NCBI GenBank assembly: GCA_035772405.1
Contig: JAYKKM010000221.1
Coordinates: forward strand, 1,058,501 to 1,122,500
Length of the DNA stretch: 64,000 bases
Direction of reading: 5' to 3'
DNA from: Chrysogorgia sp. JL179-B06
Taxonomy: Eukaryota > Cnidaria > Anthozoa > Scleralcyonacea > Chrysogorgiidae
Below, one piece after another: positions 9,996 to 21,015 of this stretch (positions within the stretch are counted from its first letter, which is position 1; each line of letters opens with the position of its first letter). The position numbers and the translations under genes were made by a program. The notes under the pieces are model-generated. The model was given only the letters and a program-made list of their open reading frames with translations, made no database searches and had not been told where the DNA came from.

Positions 9996-10557
9996 ATGAG
10001 AAAAGTTGGCAAACTAGAAATCATCGTTGGTCCTATGTTTGCAGGTAAAACAACAGAGACTCTCCGTAGGCTAGTAGCACTAAGCAAAACAGGCCTGGAA
10101 GTCCTCTACATGAACAATGCAGGTGACACCAGGCGAACTGACCACACGTTCTCCACACATCGTCAGACCATTGTCGTCGGATCAGACAGTTTACCTGCTA
10201 AACTAATCACCAACCTTCCGAGTTCTTTCGAACTAACTGATTATGATGTCATTGGCATTGATCAAGGCCATTGGTACCCCGACCTATCAGTTATTCATGA
10301 CTTTGTCGAAGCTGGCATTCACGTCATTATTTGTGGTCTCATAACAACAGAACACTTGAAAAGACTTGGTGAACTCGACACTATTCCCAATAGCAGACGA
10401 CATCACCTTTCTTAAAGCATATTGTGCCGTTTGTCGTGACACTGATGGAACAACTGTTGAAGCGCCATTCGGTTGGAGATACAATCCAGGGCCATCGTTT
10501 GTTGGTGGTGCTGAACAATACAAAGCAGTGTGTAGACGTCATCATCCTGATCACTAA
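9996..10557 (+). pseudogene. TK: thymidine kinase (TK1-type), frameshifted, catalytic Glu replaced
   Basis: A type II thymidine kinase, which phosphorylates thymidine in the dTTP salvage pathway. From ATG 9996 the protein shows the P-loop GPMFAGKTTETLRR, a Walker B-like IDQGHWYPDL, and ICGLITTEHLKRLGEL. The frame breaks near 10370-10395 and resumes in the next frame with PIADDITFLKAYCAVC and a C-terminal CRRHH, the zinc-binding part. Total length of about 187 residues equals the TK1 core. In TK1 enzymes the D-E-G-Q motif carries the catalytic glutamate; here it reads D-Q-G-H, a single-base G-to-C change, so even without the frameshift activity would be doubtful. It is intronless, and its stop overlaps the stop of the converging nuclease gene (10554-10557), which indicates a compact viral-type genome. 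Confidence 0.82.
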
Positions 10558-11250
10558 ACTTTTTTAGCGCAACAACTATGGCTGTCTAACGTCGCTCTAC
10601 TTTTAAATTTACGAATACACCAGGGACATTGAAACCTGATGTTAGAGAAATAATTTGCTATCACATTAATAGCGTTGTCGTGCGACTCACACAACAACGT
10701 TAGATACCCAGCGTGTTTGAACTTGATTATCAGTTTCTTTTGGTCTTCAGACGTTTTGCCTGTGCCACCTGGATTCTTGAACTCAATCACAAGTCCATTG
10801 TGCGTTTTGTGTCCATTGGCAATAATTAGATCAGGTGTCCCACGTTGGTAACCCTTTTTCCATGAATTTATTCTTTTCGCAGAAGTGTCTTGGGTTTTTT
10901 TGAGACCGACGTGCGACCTAGTCTTTCTGACATTTGGTAAGACCTCTGAGCGCACCCACTTTCCGAACTGTTTCGCGTGTTCCGTATCACTTGAGAACAC
11001 CAACGAATAAACAGCAAGTTCGTTGATAAATAGGGCTTGTGGGCTCGACCCGATGACACCCACTAAATCACAGGCCTCGATTTTTCAGTCAGGTTCAACG
11101 TGGTCACGCACTGCACTCTTTGGTTGGGCATAACCTAGAGCTCTCGCAACGTCTTTCGCTTTGAACCACACATTGTCGTTATTCATGGCTGTCGTGACTT
11201 GATGGCCGTCAAAATCGAACACTTGAAGTGCGTGGTCATTACTATAGTCC
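10554..11250 (-). pseudogene. BRO-N / VRR-NUC nuclease with C-terminal zinc motif, internal stop
   Basis: Three modules in order. From about 11245: LQVFDFDG and WFKAKDVARALGY, the start of a BRO-N (KilA-N-like DNA-binding) domain; after an in-frame TGA at 11085-11087 the domain continues with VYSLVFSSDTEHAKQFGKWV and SEVLPNVRKT. Next is a VRR-NUC nuclease with GTPDLI and LVIEFKNPGG, the metal-binding D and E-x-K of the PD-(D/E)xK fold. The C-terminus has C-x2-C-x12-H-x-C (CPWCIRKF to SHSC), a zinc-knuckle candidate. BRO proteins occur in many large DNA viruses and phages; fusion to VRR-NUC suggests a DNA-processing role. A nine-T run at the 5' end shifts the likely ATG (11264-11266) out of frame. 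Confidence 0.7.
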
Positions 11251-11268
11251 CACAAAAAAAAACATTAT

Positions 11269-11436
11269 TTATGGCGCGTCAATAAGCTGCGCTCTGTCAT
11301 TCTCATTGCTAGGGACTTTATAGACCTGACGTGTTGTGTACCAACGCATCCGATATGTTTTAACACTTGATTTGTTCTTCGACTTACGTTTGAAAAAGTT
11401 TCTCACACCACGAACCAGCCTTGTGAGCCAACCCAT
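11269..11436 (-). CDS. 55-residue basic protein, N-terminal amphipathic helix
   Basis: A short complete ORF beginning MGWLTRLVRGVRNFFKRKSK and ending in an acidic then hydrophobic LIDAP tail. The first 20 residues alternate hydrophobic and basic residues, as in a membrane-surface helix. Glycine at position 2 could be myristoylated, but position 6 is arginine rather than serine, so the signal is weak. I recognise no family. It lies between the nuclease gene and the MGACVS protein, all on the same strand and tightly spaced. Confidence 0.5.
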   Translation of the reverse strand: MGWLTRLVRGVRNFFKRKSKNKSSVKTYRMRWYTTRQVYKVPSNENDRAQLIDAP

Positions 11437-11469
11437 TATAACGTAAGGTGTGTCTACACTATGTGTTTC

Positions 11470-11682
11470 TTATGGTATTGATGGTGTTATTATTATGTCG
11501 TCTGGCTCTTCCGGAGGTAATAAAATGGGTTCACCATAAGTCTTTCTTGACCTCAGACCAATCTCAGCGTGAAGCTCAAGAGTTATATCACCGCGACCAA
11601 ATGACCCACCAGCCTTGAACATGTGATCAGTTGTCTTATTTATTTTATACACTTCACGCTCTCTTGAAACACACGCTCCCAT
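11470..11682 (-). CDS. 70-residue protein with N-myristoylation signal
   Basis: The N-terminus MGACVSRERE fits the consensus for N-myristoylation (G2, S6), with a cysteine at position 4 that could be palmitoylated, as in dual-acylated membrane proteins. The rest contains GGSFGRGDITLELHAEIGL and an acidic, proline-rich C-terminus (LLPPEEPDD) ending ITPSIP. No family is recognised. The start is fixed by the MG motif. It lies 27 bases downstream of the stop of the lectin-like gene, on the same strand, so it may belong to the same transcription unit. I infer a small lipid-anchored accessory or envelope/inner-membrane protein. Confidence 0.5.
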   Translation of the reverse strand: MGACVSREREVYKINKTTDHMFKAGGSFGRGDITLELHAEIGLRSRKTYGEPILLPPEEPDDIIITPSIP

Positions 11683-11709
11683 CTACTTTATACCATATTC
11701 CTTCATCAT

Positions 11710-11856
11710 TTACCCACCCATGATTATGATGTCTCGGTTTGTCATGTAACCACTCACGATTTTCATGCCGTAGAATTCTATCAACGATGGGTATGCATAG
11801 GGTGCGAGTGGTATTCTTGGTCGATGTATTCCAAAAATTGTTCCATAAGGTGTGCC
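11710..11856 (-). pseudogene. 3' part of lectin-like gene, split by E1
   Basis: Reading minus from 11856 gives 48 codons and TAA at 11710-11712. The frame continues exactly from the other side of E1 (25348 and above) if E1 and one copy of its TA duplication are removed. The segment contains GTIFGIHRP and LIEFYGMKIVSGYM, which resemble the last strands of a LamG/concanavalin-like domain (EIRIYNR-type). This is what establishes that E1 landed inside an element B gene. Confidence 0.7.
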
Positions 11857-11858
11857 TA

Positions 11859-12092
11859 CACTGTTATTTTCAGGGAGTTATTTTAACTCCAATTTTGGAG
11901 TTAAAAAAAAAGGTTCAGGACAATCCGCTTTTTTGGAGTTATTTTTACTCCAGTAATTTGGGGTTATTTTTACTCCAGTAATTGGGGTTATATTTGTCCC
12001 TTTTTGGGGTTAATTTTACTCCAAATGTTTGGGATTATTTTTATCCCAATTTTTGGGATTATTTTTTCCTCAATATTGGGATTATAAAATTT
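11859..12092. repeat. left subterminal array of E1
   Basis: Variants of GGAGTTATTTTAACTCC drift outward to GGGATTATTTTTATCCC-like copies, keeping the palindromic design while base-paired positions change together. The matching array is absent from the left end of E2, which starts directly at the shared core. Confidence 0.85.
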
Positions 12093-14121
12093 ATGAAAAA
12101 CACCAAGCCTAGCTTTGGCGTTTCTCTACCAAAAGCGATTTGAGTCTACTTTTATTAGCGTATTCCGCGGCACTATTACTTTACTCGCCAAGGGGAGACT
12201 CCTTGGTAGCGTAAAAAGGACGCTTGATAAAAATTCCACGATGAAATTATATACACGATCCTTTTGGCTTTGTCCTAACTAGTATATATAATTAATAAAA
12301 AATATGCACATAGTTTCAATGAAAACAACAATATAAATCAAGCTACAGGTCATTTGGTAAAATATATTTTGTTTGATTTAAAGTACATAATATAAGTGTC
12401 ATGCTTCGTGCCATTGTGCTTCGTCACGGTTCTGAAAATGAATAAAAAGGGAGTCAAAAATCAAATGTGATAGACAAAAAAAATTTGAGATGAAATAGAA
12501 AGATATGAGTATAATGTACGTCACGAAGTAAATTTATAGAAATATACTGTACCTTACCTTGTATCTTGATCCACCAGGTTTGTGAGGTGCATATTTTAGG
12601 AATTCTGTTATGGGTTCTTCGACTTCTTCAGTAATATTATTATGAACACAACGAGATGCCTCTATAAACGATATTGTAGATTTGATTAATATTATACCTC
12701 AACTGGAAATATTCAAACCAAATAGCTAGATTTGTACATGACTAGCGAATATACAGTATGTTAGAATCCCACCAACACGCCCAACCTGACCAGAACCAGT
12801 TGCAAAAAATGCAACTGTCAGGCTGGAATTAAACGTGTGACCTGGGTAATATACATTATACACAAGCCCTCTAAACAATTGAGCTACAAGATAGCAGGTA
12901 AATTCCCAACTAGAAGGCCTGATAGTTGGATTGTTTGCAACTGATGGGTTACATATACATGTATTTATCACACCGACAATATCACTAACCAAATATCCAT
13001 GTTATTTTTCATTATTATATAAAAGCTAAAGTTCTGACTCGAGTAAGCATTCTCCCTCTAATTTCTAAATATGTATAAGCCGGTTGAAAATATGAGACGA
13101 AGCCGGTTTTTTTAACCGGTTTGTCCGTATTTAGACATCAGAGGACGAACAATTACGAGTGTTAGAATTTGCTTCTCAAATGAATCCATATTTTGTGAGA
13201 AAATCGATGTTAAAGTTGGCAAAATTTGGCTGTAATCTTCCTCTTATTGCTAAATACTCAATAAATATTGATTTATTTTGAATTTTCATCACGAGTTATT
13301 AATGAGTTTGAGAAGTAATAGTTCTAACACGAGTAAGCGTCCTTCCTCTGATTTCATAAAGGTGCAGTATCATTTATAGTTAATATACTTTAGTTAGAAA
13401 AACAATTACGGTATTGATCTTTAGTATTTTAATCACAAGGTTGATAAAGGTGATAAGCTGGACAGAACATGGAAACTATGTCTGGGGTTAAAAATTAACT
13501 GTGATTAATGCCCTGTGATTATTAGGAACAAACACAAAATCCTAACAAGAGTAAAGAGTTATTGCTGCAAAATAAATTACAACAAACATTACAAAAGTAA
13601 ATTTTAGTATCCAGATAAGAAAAAAAACAACAGAAAATGCTAGTCAGGTGTTTTGACAAAACTATTGACTTTCTATTATTTAAACTGAGTTTTTGAATGT
13701 TATCTGACACTGGTCATGCGAGTCATATTAGATTTGCATTATTATCTATTTAACTAAAAATAGTTTTGGTAAAGTTTAACTTGAGTATTATAATTTTATG
13801 TCTAACAATAAATCTAACAATAATATCTTATAAATAAATGTTAGGATTAAATAAAATCAATATGTTGCCATGAAAATAAATAAGAACCCCAAGTTGTCTG
13901 TTCACATTGCATGGCCATATAATAAAAACCATATTAACCTCATTTGGTTAAAAACCACAGGCAGAATAATTTAACTGTAAATGTTTCCATATGATGCTAA
14001 TAAAGACAGACTATTTGATTGGTGATAAAATTTGATTGGTGATGCTAATAAAGACAGACTATTATGATTGGCAAATTATGATTGTGAGGGTACAACAAAG
14101 GGATATACTAATGTACTTCAT

Positions 14122-14733
14122 TAGGGTGGTCCTTATTTTATTTATTTTCTGTTAGTCTCACCCTCTTAAATGGTTGCAATTGGGTTAAAAATGGTGTGTG
14201 TAAAATTATATTAAAAACCATTGATATTTAGGGGTAGGTCAAGGACCCTGAAATTTTTACTATAGTACCGGGGTATCCGTATGAGAAAAATCAGTCAAAT
14301 TATCCAATATGCTATAATAAGTCCTGAGGGGAGTATCGGATTGGTCTAAAAATATATTAGTGAGTAGTTTAGACCTGGTTTCCTATTTGACTTTTCAAGA
14401 TATAGGGCTCCAAACTTTTTAACCAATGAGAATTTTAAGAGCTTCGATGGAGCCCTATAATGTATCTCGGAAACCATACATTTTTGGCTATAAGTTTGTC
14501 TTAAAGTCAAATAAGAAACCAGGTCTAAACTAATCACTAATGGGTTTTTAGACCAATCCGACACGGACCCCTGACGACTTATAGCATATACAGGTATTGG
14601 ACAATTTGGCTGATTTTTCTCATACGGATACTATAATCAATAGTTTTTAATACAATTTTACACACAGCATTTTTAACCCAATTGGAGCCATTTAAGAGGG
14701 TGAGATTATACAAAAAAATAAGGACAACCCTAA
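14122..14733. mobile_element. foldback MITE with about 250-bp arms
   Basis: The arms TAGGGTGGTCCTTATTTT and AAAATAAGGACAACCCTA run inward for roughly 250 bp each as an imperfect inverted repeat, leaving a short centre near 14400-14470. TACTTCAT lies at both edges (14114-14121 and 14734-14741), consistent with an 8-bp target duplication. It sits in an intron of the DUF4806 gene and is present at the same place in E2 (27642-28224), so it was inserted before E1 and E2 copied apart. Confidence 0.7.
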
Positions 14734-15811
14734 TACTTCATGGTAACAATACATATGGTCTCCCACCATATTTTACGGTTATGATTAGGGTTATGATTAG
14801 GGGTATAAAAAACAGATGGAAACCTGGTCTAGTGTTACCATGAAGTATATACCACAACAAAGTGAAATGTTGGCACTCACCATTTCCTCTTGAAATTTTC
14901 ATCATTGAGGTGACCACTAAGACAACACTTCCAGATCCTCAACAGTCAACTGGTTTAGGAACGATATCTTCTAGCATCTCATTCCCACTGACACCCAATT
15001 GCCCAAAGAGCTTCATCTTGTTTCTCCATGATTGTGTCTAGTCTTGTTAATAAACATCTTTGAAAATCTACAAAAAGAAATATAGAAAGCAACTTTAAAA
15101 AATCATATAAAACATGAGTTCACATCATGGGGCTGCATGTTTACATGAAGCCATGTTAGCTCCCAAATCGGTACAACCCATCTACGAATAAATCGTTGGC
15201 ACCAGTTGTTCAAAAGGTGATGAGCTTACAGTAACACAGAATTATTTGGCATTCAATTGTAAGAATTATGATGACCAATTATCACAGGCAAAGATATTTG
15301 AAATTTTCTGTTCAGACATTGTACAAATTTAGAAATATTTTATTGTAAATTGTCTTTGTTCTCAAATAAAATAAGCAGCTGGTTAAATGTTATTTCACAG
15401 TTAGCACTAATCGCCCTTTAAACAACCAGCCCATACACAATTGCCGGTTTACATAAATACAAAAACAAAGATATAACATAATAATATAATAAAAGGTTCA
15501 GTTAAAAGTTATCAATTTATTTTGAAAAATTACAATGCAAGTGCCATCAGCTTACTACCATGGTGAAACCGTGAAAGAAACAAAATTTATATGATAAACA
15601 ATTGTGGGTACATGTAACCAACTTAGTTTAGTTTATTAGATTTATCTCTCTTAGGTGAACGGAATAAACCAACAGGCTAAAAGCCCAATTATAGGGGTTC
15701 CGAGGACCTACGATTTTAGGTCGTTATCCGAGAAGACCTGAAAGTCTTACCATTTGCCGATATTATTGCAAAGGCAGCACTTTCTCGTCAATTATTTTTA
15801 AGACCTTAAGT

Positions 15812-15892
15812 GGAGGTCCGACCCAGGATTTGAACCTGTGTCTCCCAGCTCATAGACATGTGTGGTAATCACTAGACCACAACAGCTGGTTA
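15812..15892 (-). repeat. tRNA-derived SINE head
   Basis: On the minus strand the string TGGTCTAGTGATTA (A box) is followed 40 bases later by GGTTCAAATCC (B box). No complementary acceptor stem is visible, so this is a tRNA-related SINE or pseudogene rather than a functional tRNA. The same copy is present in E2 near 29277-29350. Confidence 0.6.
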
Positions 15893-15972
15893 TATATAAC
15901 TTAGCCTGTCTTATCACCAGTTAACCCATGTGACTTTGTAATAATAATATTTATTCAGGATATCCACATCAC

Positions 15973-17147
15973 TAGCCTGCGTGCAGGCTCTCCCGGGGAA
16001 GGGGGAGGGCGGAAAATTGGGGAAGGAGAGCCCGCACGGAACCCATACAACTTTGCTTCCCGCCCTCAAAGTTCTCCATCAACGTGCTGTCAAAAATTAG
16101 CCAATTAGCGCGAACCGGATGTTGTTGCGAACGCGGTGTAACGGTGTTTACCTTCTTTGAGACTTTGACAGCATGTCGGCTGTTAAAAACTGTAACATCA
16201 ACAAAATCCTGTTCGGGGAGAAAACCGCTACTGTAGATGCTGCAAAGTGTCATTGAAAGTTAAGTATGGTGATACTTGGAAGTCCATATCAACAGCAAAT
16301 CTATTTTTGCCATCTAAAAAGCGAGGATTCGAGGGTGAAATTCTGTCGAGAGACTGTGCAAGTTTTGGAGCAATTATAGAATACCCGTCCACTTTTGAAA
16401 CCGCATTTAAAGGCAGAAATACAAACCAGGTTGCTCTAAAATCTCTTTAAATATAATGTCGAAGGTTTATATTGTGTGTACTTGTTGATAGTTATCAAAT
16501 TAAATGGATTTTAAAATAGAACGAAGCAATTGTTTCTGATGAACTTTCCGTAATTTGACCCTTTTACTATTCTGTCAACATATATTTATAAATTGCGAAG
16601 CTGATTACTATGAGTACGAAGAAAACACTGAAACCGAGCGCACGAAGAGTACTCTTCCTTAGTCTACGCCTAACGCCTTAGCCTCTTCAACTGGTCGTCT
16701 ACGATACTTCTAAGAGGAGATACAACGACAGCACTGCTGTGCAGAGCTGCACAAGTCGGTTGGCCTTTTTCGATCTTGCTTATGAGAACCATTTTCCCGT
16801 ATCCCGTTGGTAATACCGCTAGAACGTCGTTTCCGTTAAGCAAACTATCAATTGTAGAATATTGCTCATCTTTCAACTCCAAGGAAAACATTAATTTAGC
16901 TGAGAGAGATTTCAAAACATCTTTTACAATACGTTCTCTGTTGTCATTGTCAAACATTTCGGCCGTGTTGCATTTGTTCGTGACAAATATCGCATGACGT
17001 CATTGCAAATTAGCCAATGAGCATTTCGCTTCCCGTACGGGACGCAAGAGAAGCAAAATTGTATGGGATCCGTGCAGGCTCTCTTTCCCCTCCGCCCGCC
17101 CCCCCGCAAGGCCCGCCCCAACCCGCAGAGAGCCTGCTCGCAGGCTA
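15973..17147. mobile_element. TIR element with 9-bp duplication inside E1
   Basis: The ends TAGCCTGCGTGCAGGCTCTC and GAGAGCCTGCTCGCAGGCTA are inverted repeats whose similarity extends inward for about 100 bp. CCACATCAC is duplicated at 15964-15972 and 17148-17156; E2 has the empty site near 29419-29432. A 9-bp duplication and self-complementary GCCTGC ends fit a MULE/foldback-type element. It carries a RecQ-helicase fragment and no transposase, so it looks non-autonomous. Confidence 0.85.
16670..16957 (-). pseudogene. RecQ-like helicase fragment
   Basis: A 95-residue minus-strand ORF with LKDEQYSTIDSLLNGNDVLA then LPTGYGKM, the Q-motif region and Walker A of a RecQ/Bloom-type helicase, followed by VVVSPLRSIVDDQ (motif Ia). 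The residue after GYGK is normally serine and here is methionine, and the sequence between the motifs is atypical, so it is not a working ATPase. Everything after motif Ia is missing: the ORF stops 27 residues from the motif. It lies wholly inside the 9-bp-TSD element and is best read as a captured or remnant gene piece. Confidence 0.65.
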
Positions 17148-18852
17148 CCACATCACTGGAGTGTTTTTCAGTGAGGTCCTGCAATTTCATTATATCAGCG
17201 CTGAAAATAAACCTTAGCAACTGTCGGTCATGATGAGCGGGAGAAATTAAAAATTGGCGGTGAAGTGCCAAATCCTACTGGTCACACATTACAACAAGGA
17301 TGCCTCAATTCTGATACAACTAACATAAACAACTGTGTATGAAGAATAGCATATTGTTGTATTTAAACTATTTCATTACATTCACTGTGCCATTAACGTC
17401 TTCAAATTAATCTCTAAATTATCTTATCATGTATGCTCAATTGCAGCAAAACACAACCGCTCCATAAATATTTGACCGGTCAAAATGGTCATTGAAAACT
17501 AAAAAGCAGCGGTCAAGTTGCTGATATCGCCAGTTATTGACCGGCCGTTATTTGCAGCGCTGTTATATATGTTAGCAGATTAATGACAATGTTGTTCTCA
17601 AGAACAATTATGACTACCATTAAACTAGTGTTTGTAGTTAGTGCATGGCTTTAGCCAAAATAAAATTATAAATGCCCCCTTGTTCTAATGTGTTAAAAGC
17701 AATTGGTAGAAGATTATTTTAACTTACTTTATACTTCACTAGACAGTCCTGAAGTGGCAAGGTTTGCACCAACTGCCAAATTATCAAAACTCTCAAATAC
17801 AGCTAGAAGTTTGAGAGGATGCAGAAAACAAAATTAGCAATTTAGCACATATATCATACAATACCTTCATTACATATACTTAAACTATATTTGCTGTATA
17901 CATGTAGTTTTAATCGAAATAGGCTTATCAATGTCCCAAGTTTGCATCAGGCACAGACACTGAGAATCTGTGATAATTTATCTACATAATGTATGATTTT
18001 CAAGTGTTTATTATAGACCATACATATTCATAAACTATAGAAACCATAGCAAGAAATATATCCCAAGATAACTTAATACTTCTTATACAGGGTTGTAACA
18101 GTTATTCAACGTAAGTGTTTATGGTTGTTATATATTATCAAGTGGAAAAAATATAAACAAACCTTTAAATATAAACCCAACTATTTTAATATCATATGGG
18201 GAAATACCAAGGTATCTTGGGATAAATACCAGCTATAAAGGCTTAATACTGAAAATCGATCGATGCAATACATGTAGATAATACATAACCATGATATATG
18301 TGGCCAGGATATACCACAGTCGACAAAATTTGGCCTCATATATTTGAAAATACTTGGACAACGATCAAGCCCATATGCTTATCATAATATACCGTGTTTA
18401 TCGCAACAAATGCCAACAATGATAAGATATCACGAAAATAATGATAGAAAGGCAACATTAAGTAAAAGGACAAAACTATTACTTACTTTAAAATCGATGA
18501 TGCACCCAGGAGACAGATTTAATCGATGGATTTGAAAAGAATAACACAGTTAAAATTTCGCGCTCTTGTGTTCAGAAATGCAGACGAGTAACGAGTTTGA
18601 AAAATGAACCCGCTAGGACATCTGGGAAGGCATTGGTTTAACTCGACCCAGCCCCATACATTTAAAAACATAACACGGTATCAGTGTTTGATCTTCACAA
18701 ATGTAGTTTACTTCAAAACTGAACTAAGGGTAGTGTTTCCATAGGGTTTTGAGGTTTCTTTAGAAATATTATCCTTTAACTGTGACGGTTTTCACGCAGT
18801 TTATTACTGCTGCCTATATACCGTAGAAACGCATTTAAATGTTCTTCGCACG

Positions 18853-19632
18853 CAGGGGCGTAGGAAGCAGGGGGGCCGGGGGGGCCGCGACCCCCCCAAT
18901 ATTATATAAAGGGGGGCCGGAATAGCTTTCGGCCCCCCCCAAAAATAATTGAATTTGAAAGAAAAATTGCAGCAAAATATTGAATTCGAAAGCCAAGTAT
19001 TTGAAATCGTATATTAATCGAATAGTATGAATGTATATTACGGACAAGTTGGAAAACAACATCTTCCTATAAATGTTCTGTTAAACTGTCATAGAAGTAA
19101 TTAAAAAAAATAATCACAATATCTTTGCATGTTAACCCAAGTATTTTACTAAACTAAAGTACAAATGTTTCTCTAGTTTACACAGCCCTACTCTAGTAGG
19201 CTTTCTTTTTTAACTGAGTAGAAGGGCGCAAATCGCGGAATGATTGAGGCTAAAAGGTAGCCCCGGTTGAAAAAAAACGTCCATATCGGACTCGCTGACC
19301 ATTGCATTAATATGTTGTCAGTGGTTCCCAGGCATATTGGCATATTGATGAGCTCTGATATAGAGCGAAACAGTCCAAAATATGAAATTTTTAAACTTCT
19401 GAACTGAAAAATCACCGCTCAGAATGCAAGGAAATGCAAGTTGCGGGGAATCTAGATTTCAAAAAATTTCGGGGGTATACCCCCGGTCCCTCCTAGAAAG
19501 CCTCGTGCCTACGGCGCTCGGATTATTAGTTGTCATGACCACCCATTTGGAACTAGCTTCGCCACTCATAGGTACAACGAAAATTTTGCTTTGGCCGGCC
19601 CCCCCAACTTTACAAAGCTTCCTACGCCCCTG
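18853..19632. mobile_element. non-autonomous hAT element inside E1
   Basis: The ends CAGGGGCGTAGGAAGC and GCTTCCTACGCCCCTG are perfect inverted repeats. TTCGCACG is duplicated on both sides (18845-18852 and 19633-19640), and E2 retains the empty site near 36877. An 8-bp duplication with CAGGGGCG ends is diagnostic of hAT transposons. The 780-bp interior has G/C tracts near both ends and no transposase. Confidence 0.9.
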
Positions 19633-20095
19633 TTCGCACGCATCGCTTGAGATTGGAGTGTCACATACATAAAATATGATAAAACAACATTTTCTCATTG
19701 AAAACCTTTTATAAAACGCTATTTCAACGTTGTATAGCCACCGCGATCAGTGTTTAATTGTTGTCAATATACTAGTATATCGTTCCAATGGTTCCCGCAT
19801 TATAGTAGCTATAAACCTAGTCGGCTGAACGGCTAATAGCAACAACGTATTTTTAGCACCTCTGCGATATGGTATATATCAAAACAACACCGCAGCTACG
19901 TTAATTGTAGGAAAGCTAGGTCCGATCTAACCAAACCATAACCTTCTTGCAACGTTGGGATTACGTTGTGTGCACTTGGGGAATGACATAAACCCGCACA
20001 TAAAGCCTAGTATTGAATATTATTACTTCTCTAAATTGGACTCTTGAAGACTATTGATTAAGCCCTAGCGTCTGTCAGCAATACCGATAATTTTT

Positions 20096-20423
20096 TGGTT
20101 ATTTAGTTTCTTGGGTTATTTTAACTGTGCCAAATTTGCAGTTAAAAGAACTCCAATGAAGAAAGTCTATCTCGACTAGTTAAAATTACTCCATTCTTAG
20201 ATTACTTTAACTCCGAAAAAAGAGTCAAAGTAACTCCAATGCAGTTAATCCGTTCTGGATAGTTAAAATTACTCCTCTCTCTAGGGTTACTTTAACTCCG
20301 AAAGTGGAGTTAAAATAACTCCAATGAGTTAATCCGTTCTGGGTAGTTAAAATTACTCCTTCCTAGGGTTACTTTAACTCCGAAGTGGAGTTAAAATAAC
20401 TCCAATGAAGTTACTCCATCCTA
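20096..20423. repeat. right subterminal array of E1 (outer part)
   Basis: Tandem blocks of TTAACTCCGAAGTGGAGTTA with spacers GTTAATCCGTTCTGGATAG. The array is interrupted at 20423 by the inner CACTGT element and resumes at 25208-25346. The uninterrupted version is at 37375-37826 in E2. Confidence 0.85.
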
Positions 20424-20435
20424 CACTGTAAATTC

Positions 20436-21015
20436 AAAAGAGTCATTTTGACTCCTTTGAAGGAGTCATTTGTTTGACCCCAGGACCACACCTCGAAGGA
20501 GTCATTTTGACTCCTTTTTGGCCTACTCCTTTAAAGAGTCATTTCTACCCTTTACAAGAGTCATTTTGACACCTTCGAAGGAGTCATTTTGACACCTTTG
20601 AAGGAGTCATTTCTACTCTTATGTAGGGTCAGACGACACCTTTGAAGGAGTCATTTCTACTCTTATGTAGGGTCAGACGACACCTTTGAAGGAGTCATTT
20701 CTACTCTTATGTAGGGTCAGACGACACCTTTAAAGGAGTCATTTTAACTCTTCTTTGGGGTCATTTTTACTCTTATGCAGGGTCAGACGACACCTTCGAA
20801 GGAGTCATTTTGACCCTTCTTTTGGCTCACTTCTACTCTTATGTAGGGTCAGACGACACCTTCGAAGGAGTCATTTTGACCCTTCTTTTGGGTAATTTCT
20901 ACACTTATGTAGGGCCGTCAGACGACACCTTTGAAGGAGTCAATTTTACCCTTTTTGGGTCATTTCTACTCCTTTGAAGAGTCATTGGTACCCTTTATGA
21001 AGTTCATTCTACTCT
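20436..21015. repeat. array of GGAGTCATTTTGACTCC units
   Basis: The first 130 bp hold short palindromic units; from about 20600 a higher-order repeat of about 56 bp (AGGGTCAGACGACACCTTTG plus GGAGTCATTTCTACTC) is iterated at least six times. The opposite end of the element (24890-25195) has a related, less regular array (GACTCCAACAAAGAGTGCT). Confidence 0.9.

Larger units (their letters stand above)
12399..17802 (-). pseudogene. spliced DUF4806-type gene carried by E1
   Basis: Four minus-strand exons are visible. 17728-17802 encodes VFESFDNLAVGANLATSG; 14881-15067 encodes LLTRLDTIMEKQDEALW, then after frame changes MLEDIVPKPVD and HLNDENFKRK-like sequence; 12558-12659 encodes VEEPITEFLKYAPHKPGG; 12399-12431 is the terminal exon with TGA. 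Acceptors (cttctag, tttttgtag, cattttcag) and donors (GTAAGT, GTGAGT, GTAAGG) are good, and the first two exons agree in phase. The VEDLE-VL and FLKYAP segments match the two ends of DUF4806, a domain of unknown function in transposon-linked animal proteins. The middle exon is not found. This copy has a TAA in the first exon and frameshifts in the second. Confidence 0.6.

Noticed and set aside
12000..12090. Possible CRISPR array in the regularly spaced repeats
   Set aside because: Units are palindromic minisatellite copies with short variable gaps at a transposon end; spacers are not of constant length and the host is eukaryotic.
15812..15892. Functional tRNA gene
   Set aside because: A and B boxes are present but the acceptor stem does not pair; an equal copy in E2 shows it is part of a repeat.
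16924..17271. 115-codon ORF beside the helicase fragment
   Set aside because: Runs through the terminal inverted repeat of the 9-bp-TSD element; not coding.
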